Positions 28,268 to 37,307 of a DNA stretch of 64,000 bases are shown piece after piece. The DNA lies in the NCBI GenBank assembly GCA_023383015.1, contig JAHDXW010000007.1, forward strand, positions 1-64,000, read 5' to 3'. Position numbers and translations under genes: made by a program. The notes beneath the pieces are model-generated. The model was not told the origin of the DNA and searched no databases. It saw nothing but the letters and a program-made list of their open reading frames with translations. This DNA is from Paracoccaceae bacterium. Its GTDB lineage: Bacteria; Pseudomonadota; Alphaproteobacteria; Rhodobacterales; Rhodobacteraceae. Position 1 is the stretch's first letter, and every line of letters begins with the position of its first letter.

Positions 28268-28951
28268 ATGGGCGGACCGTGGGGTTTCGGCGGGGGACGG
28301 GTGATCCCGTTCGGGAGGACAGGCATGCGGCATCCGCTGATCGAGGAGGTGCGTGCCTACTGGGAGGCGCTGCGCGCCGACGGCGCCATCCCCCTGCGGG
28401 CGCAGGTCGACCCGCGCGGAATCGAGCGGGCGCTGGAGCACACGATGATCCTCGAGCGGATCGCCCCGGGGATCGCGCGTGTCCGCCTGGCCGGCATGGC
28501 GCTGGCCGACCTCATGGCGATGGAGGTGCGCGGGATGCCGCTGTCGGCGCTGTTCGCGCCGCAGGCGCGCGCGCGGCTGGCCGAGCGGCTGGAGCCGGTA
28601 TTCGACGGCCCGGCGGCGCTGGAGGTGGCGGTGGCGGGCGAGCCCGGGTTCGGCCGGCCGCCGCTGTCGGGGGTCATGCTGGTGCTGCCGCTGCGCAGCA
28701 ACGCCGGCAGGGTGGACCGGGCTCTGGCCTGCATGGCGATGGAGGGTGCGATCGGGCGGACGCCGCGGCGGCTGGACATCCTGGGCTCGACGCTGTCGCG
28801 GATCACGGCCGGTGCCACGCCGGCAGGCATCGCCGCCGTGCACGGCCCGGCGGTACCCGTGCCTGCCGCTCCGGGGCTGGCCGAGCCGCCTGCCCCGCCG
28901 CCGCGACCGGCCGGCCGGCCGGCGCTGCGGCTGGTCAGGAGCGACGGGTGA
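28268..28951 (+). CDS. PAS-domain protein (PAS_5/DUF1457 type)
   Basis: A 227-residue cytoplasmic protein. Residues ~18-175 match the alphaproteobacterial PAS_5 pattern: HPLIEEVRAYWEALR, VDPRGIERALEHTMILERIAPG, ARVRLAGMALADLMAMEVRGMPLSALF. The C-terminal ~50 residues are Pro/Ala-rich. No output domain is fused, so it is probably a sensory or scaffold protein. The start at MGGPWGFG is favoured by GGAGGGG upstream; ATG at 28325 is an alternative. Divergent from yicC across the GTTAAC cluster; members of this family in Caulobacter relatives are cell-cycle linked, which is only suggestive here. Confidence 0.82.
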   Translation: MGGPWGFGGGRVIPFGRTGMRHPLIEEVRAYWEALRADGAIPLRAQVDPRGIERALEHTMILERIAPGIARVRLAGMALADLMAMEVRGMPLSALFAPQARARLAERLEPVFDGPAALEVAVAGEPGFGRPPLSGVMLVLPLRSNAGRVDRALACMAMEGAIGRTPRRLDILGSTLSRITAGATPAGIAAVHGPAVPVPAAPGLAEPPAPPPRPAGRPALRLVRSDG

Positions 28952-28969
28952 AGCCGGCCCGCGCCGCGA

Positions 28970-30340
28970 TCAGACGGCAGCGCGGGCGGCAAGCCCGCGG
29001 CGCCGGCGGGTCAGTTCCTCGGCCACGAGGAAGGCCAGTTCCAGCGCCTGGCTGGCGTTCAGCCGGGGGTCGCAGGCGGTGTGGTAGCGGTCGGACAGGT
29101 TCTCGTCGGTCACCGCGCGCACGCCGCCGGTGCATTCGGTGACGTCCTTGCCCGTCATCTCGAAATGCACGCCGCCCGGGATCGTGCCCTCGGCCTCGTG
29201 GACGGCGAAGAACTCGCGCACCTCGCGCAGGACAAGGTCGAACGGCCGGGTCTTGTAGCCGGAGGCGGACTTGATGGTGTTGCCGTGCATCGGGTCGCAG
29301 ACCCAGAGGACACGGGCGCCGGATTCGCGCACCGTGCGGACCAGCCGCGGCAGGTGATCGGCAACCTTGCCCGCGCCGAAGCGGCTGATCAGCGTCAGCC
29401 GGCCCGGCACGTTGTCGGGGTTCAGCCGCTCGATCAGGAGCCGCAGGTCGTCAGTGGACAGCGAGGGGCCGCATTTCAGGCCGATGGGGTTCTGCACGCC
29501 GCGGCAGAACTCGACATGTGCCCCGTCCGGCTGGCGGGTGCGGTCGCCGATCCAGATCATGTGTCCCGAGCCGGCCACCGGCAGGCCGGTCGTCGAGTCG
29601 ATCCGGCAGAGCGCCTCCTCGTACTCCAGCAGCAGCGCCTCGTGGCTGGTGTAGAAGTCGACGGTGCGCAGCTCGTGGCTGGTCTCGGCGTTGAGCCCGG
29701 CCGCCGACATGAAGTCGAGCGCGTCGGAGATGCGGTCCGAGATCTCGCGGTAGCGCGCCGCCTTCTCGCCCTCGGCAAAGCCCAGCGTCCAGGCGTGCAC
29801 GCGGTGGACATCCGCAAAGCCGCCGGTGGAGAAGGCACGCAGCAGGTTCAGTGTCGCCGCCGCCTGGGTGTAGGCCTGCAGCATCCGCGCCGGATCGGGA
29901 AGGCGCGACTCCGGGGTGAAGTCGAAGCCGTTGATGATGTCGCCGCGGTAGGAGGGCAGCTCGACCCCGCCCATCACCTCGACCGGCGAGGACCGCGGCT
30001 TGGCGAACTGTCCGGCCATCCGGCCGACCTTGATCACCGGCACCTTGGCGCCGAAGGTCAGCACCACCGCCATCTGCAGGAGCACGCGGAAGGTATCGCG
30101 GATGGTGTCGGCGGTGAATTCGGCGAAGCTCTCGGCGCAGTCGCCCCCCTGCAGCATGAAGGCCCGCCCCTCGGCTGCCTGGCCCAGCGCGCGCGTCAGC
30201 GTCCGCGCCTCGCCGGCGAAGACGAGCGGGGGAAAGCGCGCCAGCCGGGCCTCGACCCCCGTCACTGCCGCCGCATCCGGCCAGTCGGGCATCTGCACCC
30301 GCGGCATGGAGCGCCAGCCCGCCTTCGTCCATCCCCTCAT
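28970..30340 (-). CDS. aroG: Class II 3-deoxy-7-phosphoheptulonate (DAHP) synthase
   Basis: Condenses PEP and erythrose-4-P, the entry to the shikimate pathway. The 456-residue length and motifs ([75 protein letters not shown]) define the plant-like class II type. The metal-binding Cys is in GGDCAE, with His and Glu ligands in CDPMHGNT and HFEMTG. The ATG follows GGAGG by eight bases. Divergent from a GlxA-type regulator. Confidence 0.97.
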   Translation of the reverse strand: MRGWTKAGWRSMPRVQMPDWPDAAAVTGVEARLARFPPLVFAGEARTLTRALGQAAEGRAFMLQGGDCAESFAEFTADTIRDTFRVLLQMAVVLTFGAKVPVIKVGRMAGQFAKPRSSPVEVMGGVELPSYRGDIINGFDFTPESRLPDPARMLQAYTQAAATLNLLRAFSTGGFADVHRVHAWTLGFAEGEKAARYREISDRISDALDFMSAAGLNAETSHELRTVDFYTSHEALLLEYEEALCRIDSTTGLPVAGSGHMIWIGDRTRQPDGAHVEFCRGVQNPIGLKCGPSLSTDDLRLLIERLNPDNVPGRLTLISRFGAGKVADHLPRLVRTVRESGARVLWVCDPMHGNTIKSASGYKTRPFDLVLREVREFFAVHEAEGTIPGGVHFEMTGKDVTECTGGVRAVTDENLSDRYHTACDPRLNASQALELAFLVAEELTRRRRGLAARAAV

Positions 30341-30490
30341 GGTTCGGTCCTCCGATCGCGTTCCGGGCACCGGCGGGATATACCGGACGCCCCCTGCCCT
30401 TGCAAACCGGGAATCCGCGACCTCGCGCCCCTTGCGGGCGCGTCGGATTGGCGTATCGATGGTCCGTGCACGACATCCCCGGGTCGCAAG

Positions 30491-31495
30491 ATGACCGACC
30501 GCCCGCCGCGGGCCCCCGCCGCCGCACCCTCCCCCGCCGCACGCCGCTTCGTGTTCCTGCTGCTCGAGCGCTTCACGATGCTGGCCTTCGCCGGCGCGAT
30601 CGAGCCGTTGCGGATCGCCAACCGGGTCGCCGGGCAGACGCTGTACAGCTGGCGTCTGGCCGGCGAGGGCGGCTGCGTCGCCACCTGCTCGAACGGCGCC
30701 GCCTTCCGGCTGGACATGGGCCTCGACGAGACCGAGCGCGACGATGTCATCCTCGTCTGTGGCGGCATCGACGTGCAGGCGGCCACGACCAGGGCGGTCC
30801 TGAACTGGCTTCGGCGGGAGGCGCGGCGGGGCGCCACCGTGGGGGGGCTGTGCACCGGGGCGCATGCACTTGCGCGGGCCGGGCTGCTGCAGGGCCGGCG
30901 GGCCACCATCCACTGGGAGAACCACGACAGCTTCTGCGAGGAGTTCGAGGAGGTACGGCTGACCAAGTCGGTGTTCGTGATCGACGGCAACCGCATCACC
31001 ACCGCCGGCGGGATTGCCTCGATCGACCTGATGCTGAAGCTGATCGCCCGCGACCACGGCGAGGAGCTTGCCAGCACCGTGGCCGACCAGCTGATCTACT
31101 CCTCGATCCGCACCGACCAGGACACCCAGCGGCTGTCGATCCCGACGCGCATCGGGGTGCGCCATCCCAAGCTCGCGCAGGTGATCCAGACCATGGAACA
31201 GACGATCGAGGAGCCGATCTCGCCGTCGGTGCTGGCCGAGGACGTCGGCATGTCGACCCGCCAGCTCGAGCGGCTGTTCCGCCGCTACCTCAACCGCAGC
31301 CCCAAGCGCTACTACATGGAGCTGCGCCTGCAGAAGGCGCGCAACCTTCTCATGCAGACCGATCTGTCGGTGATCAACGTCGCGCTTGCGTGCGGTTTCA
31401 CCAGCCCCTCGCATTTCTCCAAATGCTACCGGGCGCATTACGGCACCACCCCCTACCGCGAACGCGGTGCCCAGGGGATGCGGCTGTCGGTCTAG
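30491..31495 (+). CDS. GlxA/GbdR-type AraC-family transcriptional regulator
   Basis: A 334-residue regulator with an N-terminal DJ-1/glutamine-amidotransferase-like domain ([46 protein letters not shown]) and a C-terminal AraC double helix-turn-helix (~235-325: [42 protein letters not shown]). The domain order matches GbdR, CdhR and ArgR-type regulators of quaternary amine or amino acid catabolism. The nearby sarcosine/dimethylglycine dehydrogenase-like gene makes betaine-related control possible. Divergent from aroG across 150 bp. Confidence 0.9.
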   Translation: MTDRPPRAPAAAPSPAARRFVFLLLERFTMLAFAGAIEPLRIANRVAGQTLYSWRLAGEGGCVATCSNGAAFRLDMGLDETERDDVILVCGGIDVQAATTRAVLNWLRREARRGATVGGLCTGAHALARAGLLQGRRATIHWENHDSFCEEFEEVRLTKSVFVIDGNRITTAGGIASIDLMLKLIARDHGEELASTVADQLIYSSIRTDQDTQRLSIPTRIGVRHPKLAQVIQTMEQTIEEPISPSVLAEDVGMSTRQLERLFRRYLNRSPKRYYMELRLQKARNLLMQTDLSVINVALACGFTSPSHFSKCYRAHYGTTPYRERGAQGMRLSV

Positions 31496-31529
31496 GGCGG
31501 GCAGGCGCGCGCGTGGGGAGGACAGGGCG

Positions 31530-32366
31530 ATGACTGAAGCCGGCTGGCAGGACTGGGTGGGGCGCAGCACGGTCGCCCGTGACGTCGCCACCGTCGTCCC
31601 GGCCCGGGCGCTGGCCGCGACGCTGGACCGGGCGGACGCGGTCGGCCCCGGGGCGGATGCCGAACTGCCGCCGCTCTGGCTCTGGCTCTACTTCCTGCCG
31701 CTCGACCCGACTGCCGAGCTCGGCCCCGACGGCCACGCCCGGCGCGGCAGATTCCTGCCGCCGGTCGCGCCCGCGCGGCGGATGTGGGCGGGCAGCCGCT
31801 GCCGCTTTGCGGGCGCCACCCGGCTCGGCGAGTCGCTCGAGCGCCGCTCGACCATCCTGCGCATCGCCGAAAAGGCCGGCCGGGCCGGGCCGATGGTGTT
31901 CGTCACCGTCCACCACGCCATCGCCGCCGCGGGCCGGCCGGTGATGGAGGAGGAGCAGGACATCGTCTACCTTCCCATCCCCGACCGCTGGCAGCCGCCC
32001 CCCGCCGTGTCCCTGCCCGCGCATGACTGGTCCGAGGCAGTGGCGATCGACCCGGTACTGCTCTTCCGCTTCTCGGCGCTCACCTTCAACGGCCACCGCA
32101 TCCACTACGACCGCCGCCACGCCACCGAGGTCGAGCATTACCCCGGCCTTGTCGTCCACGGGCCGCTGCAGGCGGTCCTGCTGATGGACGCCGCCCTGCG
32201 CCGGGCAGGCGGCCGGCGGGCGGGGCGCTTCACCTTCCGCGGGCTGCGGCCGCTGTTCGACCACGACGGGGTGGGCCTGCACGGCCGCCACGAGGCGGGG
32301 GGCATGGCGCTCTGGACAGCGGCGGGGGGCGCGGTGGGCATGGAGGCGCGGCTCGAATGGGGATGA
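31530..32366 (+). CDS. meh: Mesaconyl-C4-CoA hydratase (3-methylfumaryl-CoA hydratase) candidate
   Basis: A 278-residue MaoC/HTD2-type hotdog dehydratase with an N-terminal FAS1-like part ([24 protein letters not shown]) and a C-terminal hotdog ([36 protein letters not shown]). The catalytic Asp/His signature is around [10 protein letters not shown]. Homologues hydrate mesaconyl-C4-CoA to citramalyl-CoA in the 3-hydroxypropionate bi-cycle. The assignment rests mainly on its neighbour mct, 33 bases downstream; alone it could be any HTD2-family hydratase. GGGGAGG precedes the ATG. Confidence 0.75.
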   Translation: MTEAGWQDWVGRSTVARDVATVVPARALAATLDRADAVGPGADAELPPLWLWLYFLPLDPTAELGPDGHARRGRFLPPVAPARRMWAGSRCRFAGATRLGESLERRSTILRIAEKAGRAGPMVFVTVHHAIAAAGRPVMEEEQDIVYLPIPDRWQPPPAVSLPAHDWSEAVAIDPVLLFRFSALTFNGHRIHYDRRHATEVEHYPGLVVHGPLQAVLLMDAALRRAGGRRAGRFTFRGLRPLFDHDGVGLHGRHEAGGMALWTAAGGAVGMEARLEWG

Positions 32367-32399
32367 GGACGGCGTGGGCGGCGGGCGGGTGACGGGTCC

Positions 32400-33614
32400 A
32401 TGACCGGGCCGCTCGCCGGGCTGAGGGTGGTGGAACTGTCGGCCTTCGTGGCCGCGCCACTGGCAGGGATGACGCTGGCCCAGATGGGGGCCGAGGTGAT
32501 CCGGGTCGACCGCATCGGCGGCGGGCTGGACCGCGCCCGCTGGCCGGTCACCGCCGCTGGCGAGAGCCTGTTCTGGGCCGGCATGAACAAGGGCAAGGCC
32601 AGCCTCGCGGTCGACCTGGCGGCCCCCGAGGGGCAGGAGATCGTGGCGCGACTGGCCACCAAGCCCGGCGCGGGCAACGGCATCCTGCTGACGAACCTGC
32701 CCCTGCACGGTGCGCTCGCCTGGCCTTCGCTGCAGGCCCGCCGGGCCGACATGATCCTTCTGGCCATCGCCGGCGACCGGCGCGGGGCACCGCAGGTAGA
32801 TTACACCGTCAACCCCGCGGTCGGCTTTCCCGATGCCACCGGGCCGGAGGGGTCGGACGAGCCCGTGGCCCATGTCCTGCCGGCCTGGGACTGCATCGCC
32901 GGCATGACCGCGGCGACGGCGCTGCTTGCCGCCGAGCGGCACCGACGGCTCACCGGCACCGGCCAGCGCGTCGACCTGGCGCTCAAGGACGTGGCGGCGG
33001 CAATGCTGGGCCATCTCGGCATCGTCGGCGAGGTGGCGGTCAACGGGGTCGACCGGCCCAGGGTGGGCAACGCGCTCTACGGTGCCTACGGGCAGGATTT
33101 CATCTGCGCCGACGCCGAGCGGGTGATGGTGGTCGGGCTGACGGCGCGGCAGTGGCGGGCGATCCTGGTCGCCACGGGCACCGGCGCGGCGATGGAGGCG
33201 CTGGCCACCCGGCTGGGCGACGACCTCGGCGCCGAGGGCGCGCGCTTTGCCCATCGGGCGGCAATCACGGCGCTTCTCGCCCCGGTCTTCGCGGGCATGA
33301 CGGCCGCAGAGGCGGGGCACCGCCTCGACGCGGCGGGGGCGACCTGGAGCCGCTTCCGCAGCTTCGCCCGGGCGGTGGCCGAGGATCCCGACTTCGCCCC
33401 CGGCGGGCCGCTCTATGCCATGATCGACCAGCCGGGAATCGGCTTCATGCCAGCTCCGGGATCGGCGGCGCGCTTCGCTGCCTCTCCCAGCCCGCCGCCG
33501 CGGCCGGCGCCGCGGCTGGGCGCAGACGGCGCGGCGCTGCTGGCCGCGCTGGGCTACGGGGCAAGCGAGCGGCGGGCGCTTGTCGAGCGCGGCATCGTCG
33601 CCGCCGGCAGCTGA
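32400..33614 (+). CDS. mct: Mesaconyl-CoA C1-C4 CoA transferase / 2-methylfumaryl-CoA isomerase
   Basis: A 404-residue class III CoA transferase (CaiB/BaiF family). From memory it matches the Chloroflexus Mct pattern over its length: VVELSAFVAAPLAGMTLAQ, RIGGGLDRARWPVT, SLFWAGMNKGK, VDYTVNPAVGFPDATGPEG, HVLPAWDCIAG, LLAAERHRRLTGTGQRVDL and DRPRVGNALYGAYG. Asp164 in PAWDCIAG aligns by pattern with the catalytic Asp. The enzyme moves CoA within mesaconate from C1 to C4; with meh it yields citramalyl-CoA for cleavage to acetyl-CoA and pyruvate. The lyase (mcl) is not in this window. Confidence 0.85.
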   Translation: MTGPLAGLRVVELSAFVAAPLAGMTLAQMGAEVIRVDRIGGGLDRARWPVTAAGESLFWAGMNKGKASLAVDLAAPEGQEIVARLATKPGAGNGILLTNLPLHGALAWPSLQARRADMILLAIAGDRRGAPQVDYTVNPAVGFPDATGPEGSDEPVAHVLPAWDCIAGMTAATALLAAERHRRLTGTGQRVDLALKDVAAAMLGHLGIVGEVAVNGVDRPRVGNALYGAYGQDFICADAERVMVVGLTARQWRAILVATGTGAAMEALATRLGDDLGAEGARFAHRAAITALLAPVFAGMTAAEAGHRLDAAGATWSRFRSFARAVAEDPDFAPGGPLYAMIDQPGIGFMPAPGSAARFAASPSPPPRPAPRLGADGAALLAALGYGASERRALVERGIVAAGS

Positions 33615-33713
33615 GGCGGCGACGCCGCGGGGCGACCCTCCGATGTCGCCTTCCGACATGCCCGGGCGCGCGGCGGACCGACACTGGCACGCGCAACGGC
33701 GAGGAGGCCGCCC

Positions 33714-36137
33714 ATGAAATCGCATACCCGTGTCCTGGTGATCGGCGGCGGCGTCGTCGGCTGCTCGGTTGCCTATCACCTGACCCGGCTCGGCTGGTCG
33801 GATGTCACCCTCGTCGAGCGCTCCGACCTTACCTCGGGGTCGACCTGGCACGCCGCCGGCGGTTTCCACACCCTGAACGGCGACACCAACATGGCGGCGC
33901 TGCAGGGATACACCATCCGCCTCTACAAGGAGCTCGAGGCGATCACGGGCATGTCCTGCGGGCTGCACCACGTCGGCGGCATCACGCTTGCCGACACCCC
34001 CGAGCGCTTCGACATGCTGAAGGCCGAGCGCGCCAAGCACCGCTACATGGGGCTCGACACCGAGATCCTCGGTCCGGCCGAGATCACCCGGCTGACCGAC
34101 GGGATGGTCAACCTCGAGGGAATCCTCGGCGCGCTGTGGGACCCCCTCGACGGCCATCTCGACCCCTCGGGCACCACCCACGCCTATGCCCGGGCCGCCC
34201 GCCTGGGCGGCGCGGAGATCGTGCTGCACAACCGCGTGCTGGAAACCAACCCCCGCCCCGACGGCGGCTGGGAGGTGGTGACCGAAAAGGGCACGATGAT
34301 CGCCGAGCATGTCGTCAACGCCGCCGGCCTCTGGGCACGCGAGGTCGGGGCGATGGCCGGCGTCTACCTGCCGCTCCTGCCGATGGCTCACCAGTACCTC
34401 GTCACCGACGACATCCCCGAGATCATGGCGATCCTGAAGTCGGGGCGCGAGTTTCCGCATGTCATGGACCCCGGCGGCGAGAGCTACCTGCGCCAGGAGG
34501 GGCGCGGCCTGTGCATCGGCTTCTACGAGAAGCCCTGCGAGCCATGGGCGGTTGACGCGACCCCCTGGAGCTTCGGCCACGAGCTCCTGAACGAGCAGTG
34601 GGACAAGATCGAGGATTCGGTCGCCTTCGCCTACCGCCGCTTCCCGGTGCTGGAACGCTCGGGCGTCAAGCGCGTCATCCACGGCCCGTTCACCTTCGCT
34701 CCCGACGGCAACCCGCTGATCGGCCCGGTTCCCGGCCTGTCCAACTACTGGGCCGCCTGCGCCGTGATGGCAGGCTTCTCGCAGGGCGGGGGCATGGGGC
34801 TGGCACTGGCCCAGTGGATGGTGGAGGGCGAGGTCGAGCGCGACCCGCGCGGCTTCGACGTCGCCCGCTTCGGTGGCTGGACGACGCCGGGCTACACCGT
34901 GCCGAAGGTGGTCGAGAACTACCGCATGCGCTTCTCGGTCTCCTACCCCAACGAGGAGCGGCCCGCCGCCCGGCCCTTCCGCACCTCGCCGATGCACGAC
35001 CGCTTCGCCGCCATGGGCGCGGTCTTCGGCCAGCAGTACGGGCTGGAGGTGGTGAACTACTTCGCCGGCCCCGGCGAGGCGCGCAGCGAGACGCCGACCT
35101 TCCGCCGCTCGAACGCCTGGGAGGCGACCGCGCGCGAGGTTCGCGCGGTGCGCGAGGGCGTGGGCATCAACGAGCTGTCGAACTTCGGGAAGTACCGCGT
35201 CACCGGCACCGGCGCGCGGGCCTGGCTCGACCGCGTCATGGCCGGTACCATCCCGCCGCCCGGGCGGGTGGCGCTGAACCCGCTGCTGGCCCCCTCGGGG
35301 CGGATCATCGGCGACTTCACCATCTCCTGCCTGTCCGACACCGAGTTCATGCTGACTGCGAGCTATGGCGCGCAAGGCTGGCACATGCGGTGGTTTTCAG
35401 CCCATGCCGAGACCGGCGTCACGGTCGAGAACGTCTCTGATGCGCGCACCGGCTTCCAGATCGCCGGCCCGCGGGCGCGCGAGCTCCTTGCCCGCGTCAC
35501 CCGCGCCGACGTCGCGACCGGGGCCTTCCGCTTCATGGACGTCCGGCGGATGACGGTGGGGATGGCCGACTGCATCGTCCAGCGCGTCAGCTACACCGCC
35601 GACCTCGGCTACGAGATATTCTGCGACCACATGAGCCAGCGGGCGCTGTGGGATGCACTGAGCGCGGCCGGTGCCGACCTCGGCCTTGCCCCCTTCGGCA
35701 TGCGGGCGATGATGTCGCTCCGGCTCGACAAGTGGTTCGGCTCATGGGGGCGGGAGTTCTCGCCCGACTACACTCCCGCCGAGACCGGCCTCGACCGCTT
35801 CGTGCGGCTGGACAAGCCCGCGGCCTTCATCGGCCGCGAGGCGGCGGCAAAGGCGCGGGCGGCCGGACCGTCGCGGCGGCTGGCGGGAATCGTGGTGGAG
35901 GCGCGTGACGCCGACGTCGTCGCCTGGGAGCCGATCTGGCTTGACGGCCGGGTGGTCGGCTACTGCACCTCGGGCGGGTTCTCGCACTGGACGGGGCGAT
36001 CGGCCGCGCTGGGTTTCCTGCCGGCCGACCGTCTGGCCGACGGGCTGGCGGTGGAGGTCGAGATCCTCGGCGAGCGGCGGCCGGCGCGGGTGCACCTCGC
36101 CCCGCTCTGGAGCGACGGCGGGCGGATGCGGGCGTGA
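33714..36137 (+). CDS. Sarcosine/dimethylglycine dehydrogenase-like FAD-GcvT protein
   Basis: An 807-residue fusion of an N-terminal DAO-type FAD domain (VLVIGGGVVGCSVAYHL), a central FAO_M region and a C-terminal aminomethyltransferase (GcvT) domain (LSNFGKYRVTG, ADLGYEIFC, FGMRAMMSLRLDKWFGSWG). His46 in GSTWHAAGG aligns with the His that covalently binds FAD in dimethylglycine dehydrogenase. The family demethylates sarcosine, dimethylglycine or related N-methyl compounds and passes C1 to tetrahydrofolate. No GCS or soxBDAG genes are adjacent. GTGA overlap couples it to the next gene. Confidence 0.88.
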   Translation: MKSHTRVLVIGGGVVGCSVAYHLTRLGWSDVTLVERSDLTSGSTWHAAGGFHTLNGDTNMAALQGYTIRLYKELEAITGMSCGLHHVGGITLADTPERFDMLKAERAKHRYMGLDTEILGPAEITRLTDGMVNLEGILGALWDPLDGHLDPSGTTHAYARAARLGGAEIVLHNRVLETNPRPDGGWEVVTEKGTMIAEHVVNAAGLWAREVGAMAGVYLPLLPMAHQYLVTDDIPEIMAILKSGREFPHVMDPGGESYLRQEGRGLCIGFYEKPCEPWAVDATPWSFGHELLNEQWDKIEDSVAFAYRRFPVLERSGVKRVIHGPFTFAPDGNPLIGPVPGLSNYWAACAVMAGFSQGGGMGLALAQWMVEGEVERDPRGFDVARFGGWTTPGYTVPKVVENYRMRFSVSYPNEERPAARPFRTSPMHDRFAAMGAVFGQQYGLEVVNYFAGPGEARSETPTFRRSNAWEATAREVRAVREGVGINELSNFGKYRVTGTGARAWLDRVMAGTIPPPGRVALNPLLAPSGRIIGDFTISCLSDTEFMLTASYGAQGWHMRWFSAHAETGVTVENVSDARTGFQIAGPRARELLARVTRADVATGAFRFMDVRRMTVGMADCIVQRVSYTADLGYEIFCDHMSQRALWDALSAAGADLGLAPFGMRAMMSLRLDKWFGSWGREFSPDYTPAETGLDRFVRLDKPAAFIGREAAAKARAAGPSRRLAGIVVEARDADVVAWEPIWLDGRVVGYCTSGGFSHWTGRSAALGFLPADRLADGLAVEVEILGERRPARVHLAPLWSDGGRMRA

Positions 36138-36739
36138 GCGCGGCGGCCCCCGGCATCCTGATCCTGGCCGCGGGTGCGGCCGCTCGGATGCGGGGGACCG
36201 ACAAGCTGCTCCTCGCGGTCGACGGCGTGCCGCTGATCGTGCGGCAGGCGCGGGCGGCGCTTGCCACCGGCTGCCCGGTGGTCGTGACGCTGCCGCCCGC
36301 GGCGGCCGCGCGGCGGGCGGCGCTTGCCGGGCTGCCGGTGCAGACGGTCGAGGTGGCGGAGGCGGCCGAGGGCATGGGCGCCTCGCTGCGCGCCGGGGTG
36401 TCGGCGCTGCCGGCCGGAACGACGGCGGTGCTGGTGCTGCTGGCCGACCTGCCCGAGATCGAGGCCGGCGATCTCGCGCGGCTCCTGTCGGCCCACGCCG
36501 CCTGGCCCGGCGCGATCCTGCGCGGCACGGCCGAGGACGGCCGTCCGGGCCATCCGGTGCTGTTTCCCGCGGCCTTCCTGCCGGCGCTGCGCCTGGTCGC
36601 AGGCGATGCCGGGGCGCGCGAGCTGCTTGCCGCCCATGCCGGACAGGTGCGTCCCGTGCCCCTGCCGGGGGCGCGCGCGGTCACCGACCTCGACACCCCC
36701 GAGGCCTGGGCCGAGTGGCGGGCGAGGACCGGCCGCTAG
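36134..36739 (+). CDS. MocA-like nucleotidyltransferase (molybdenum cofactor cytidylyl/guanylyltransferase family)
   Basis: A 201-residue Rossmann-like nucleotidyltransferase. LAAGAAARMRGTDKLLLAVDG is the nucleotide-binding signature (normally LAAGxSxRMGxxK), with VLLADLPEI (normally GDMP/xDxP) and GHPVLFP later. The family includes MocA and MobA. The usual Ser/Gly near the loop is Ala here and the second Gly of RMG is Arg-Gly, both tolerated in MocA relatives. The GTG start overlaps the preceding stop (GTGA). Its link with the upstream flavoprotein is unclear; xdhC/coxL-type molybdoenzymes are absent. Confidence 0.82.
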   Translation: MSAAAPGILILAAGAAARMRGTDKLLLAVDGVPLIVRQARAALATGCPVVVTLPPAAAARRAALAGLPVQTVEVAEAAEGMGASLRAGVSALPAGTTAVLVLLADLPEIEAGDLARLLSAHAAWPGAILRGTAEDGRPGHPVLFPAAFLPALRLVAGDAGARELLAAHAGQVRPVPLPGARAVTDLDTPEAWAEWRARTGR

Positions 36740-36785
36740 AGGGCCGGCACGGACCGGGTTGGGGCCAGGTGCCGCGGCCGGCGCC

Positions 36786-37229
36786 TCAGGTCAGCACGCC
36801 GCGCTGCTTCTGCACCCGGGCGTAGAGCCAGACCAGAAGTGAAAAGGCGGCCAGCGCGGCAAGCGCCCCGCCCTCGCTGCGCACGGCATCCAGCGTCAGG
36901 GGCGCGGGCAGGCTGGCCAGAACATGGCCCGACACCGCGACCGCGCCCAGGAAGGCGAAGGCCAGCGCGACCGCCGCCCCGTCCTCGCGCGCCATCAGCA
37001 TGACGGCCCCGACAAGACCGGCCCAGACCGTCGCGCCCCAGCCGACGGCCACCCACAGCGGATGGGCGCCGAGGTCGGCCTGTGCGCCCGCCAGCACCAG
37101 CGCGACATGCGTCTCGAAGCCGAGCCGGACAAGCAGGTAGTCGACCGCCAGCGCCGCGAACACCGCGACGGCGGCAAGTGCAACCGGCCAGAGGTGCCAG
37201 GGTCGGGCGGCAGGCTTGACATGAGGCAT
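36786..37229 (-). CDS. Four-helix membrane protein of unknown function
   Basis: A 147-residue hydrophobic protein with about four transmembrane segments: LWPVALAAVAVFAALAVDYL, LWVAVGWGATVWAGLVGAVM, AVALAFAFLGAVAVSGHVLA and ALAALAAFSLLVWLYA. The C-terminus ARVQKQRGVLT is cytoplasmic by the positive-inside rule. No family recognised. Convergent with the MocA-like gene. The start MPHVKPAARPW was chosen over a longer Arg-rich extension. Confidence 0.7.
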   Translation of the reverse strand: MPHVKPAARPWHLWPVALAAVAVFAALAVDYLLVRLGFETHVALVLAGAQADLGAHPLWVAVGWGATVWAGLVGAVMLMAREDGAAVALAFAFLGAVAVSGHVLASLPAPLTLDAVRSEGGALAALAAFSLLVWLYARVQKQRGVLT

Positions 37230-37307
37230 TGGCGACTCCGCGAGCAGCTTGCGCGGGCGAGGCTGCCGCCTCGGGCCGCGGCTGTCCAGCCGCAAAGCGC
37301 GCCCCCG

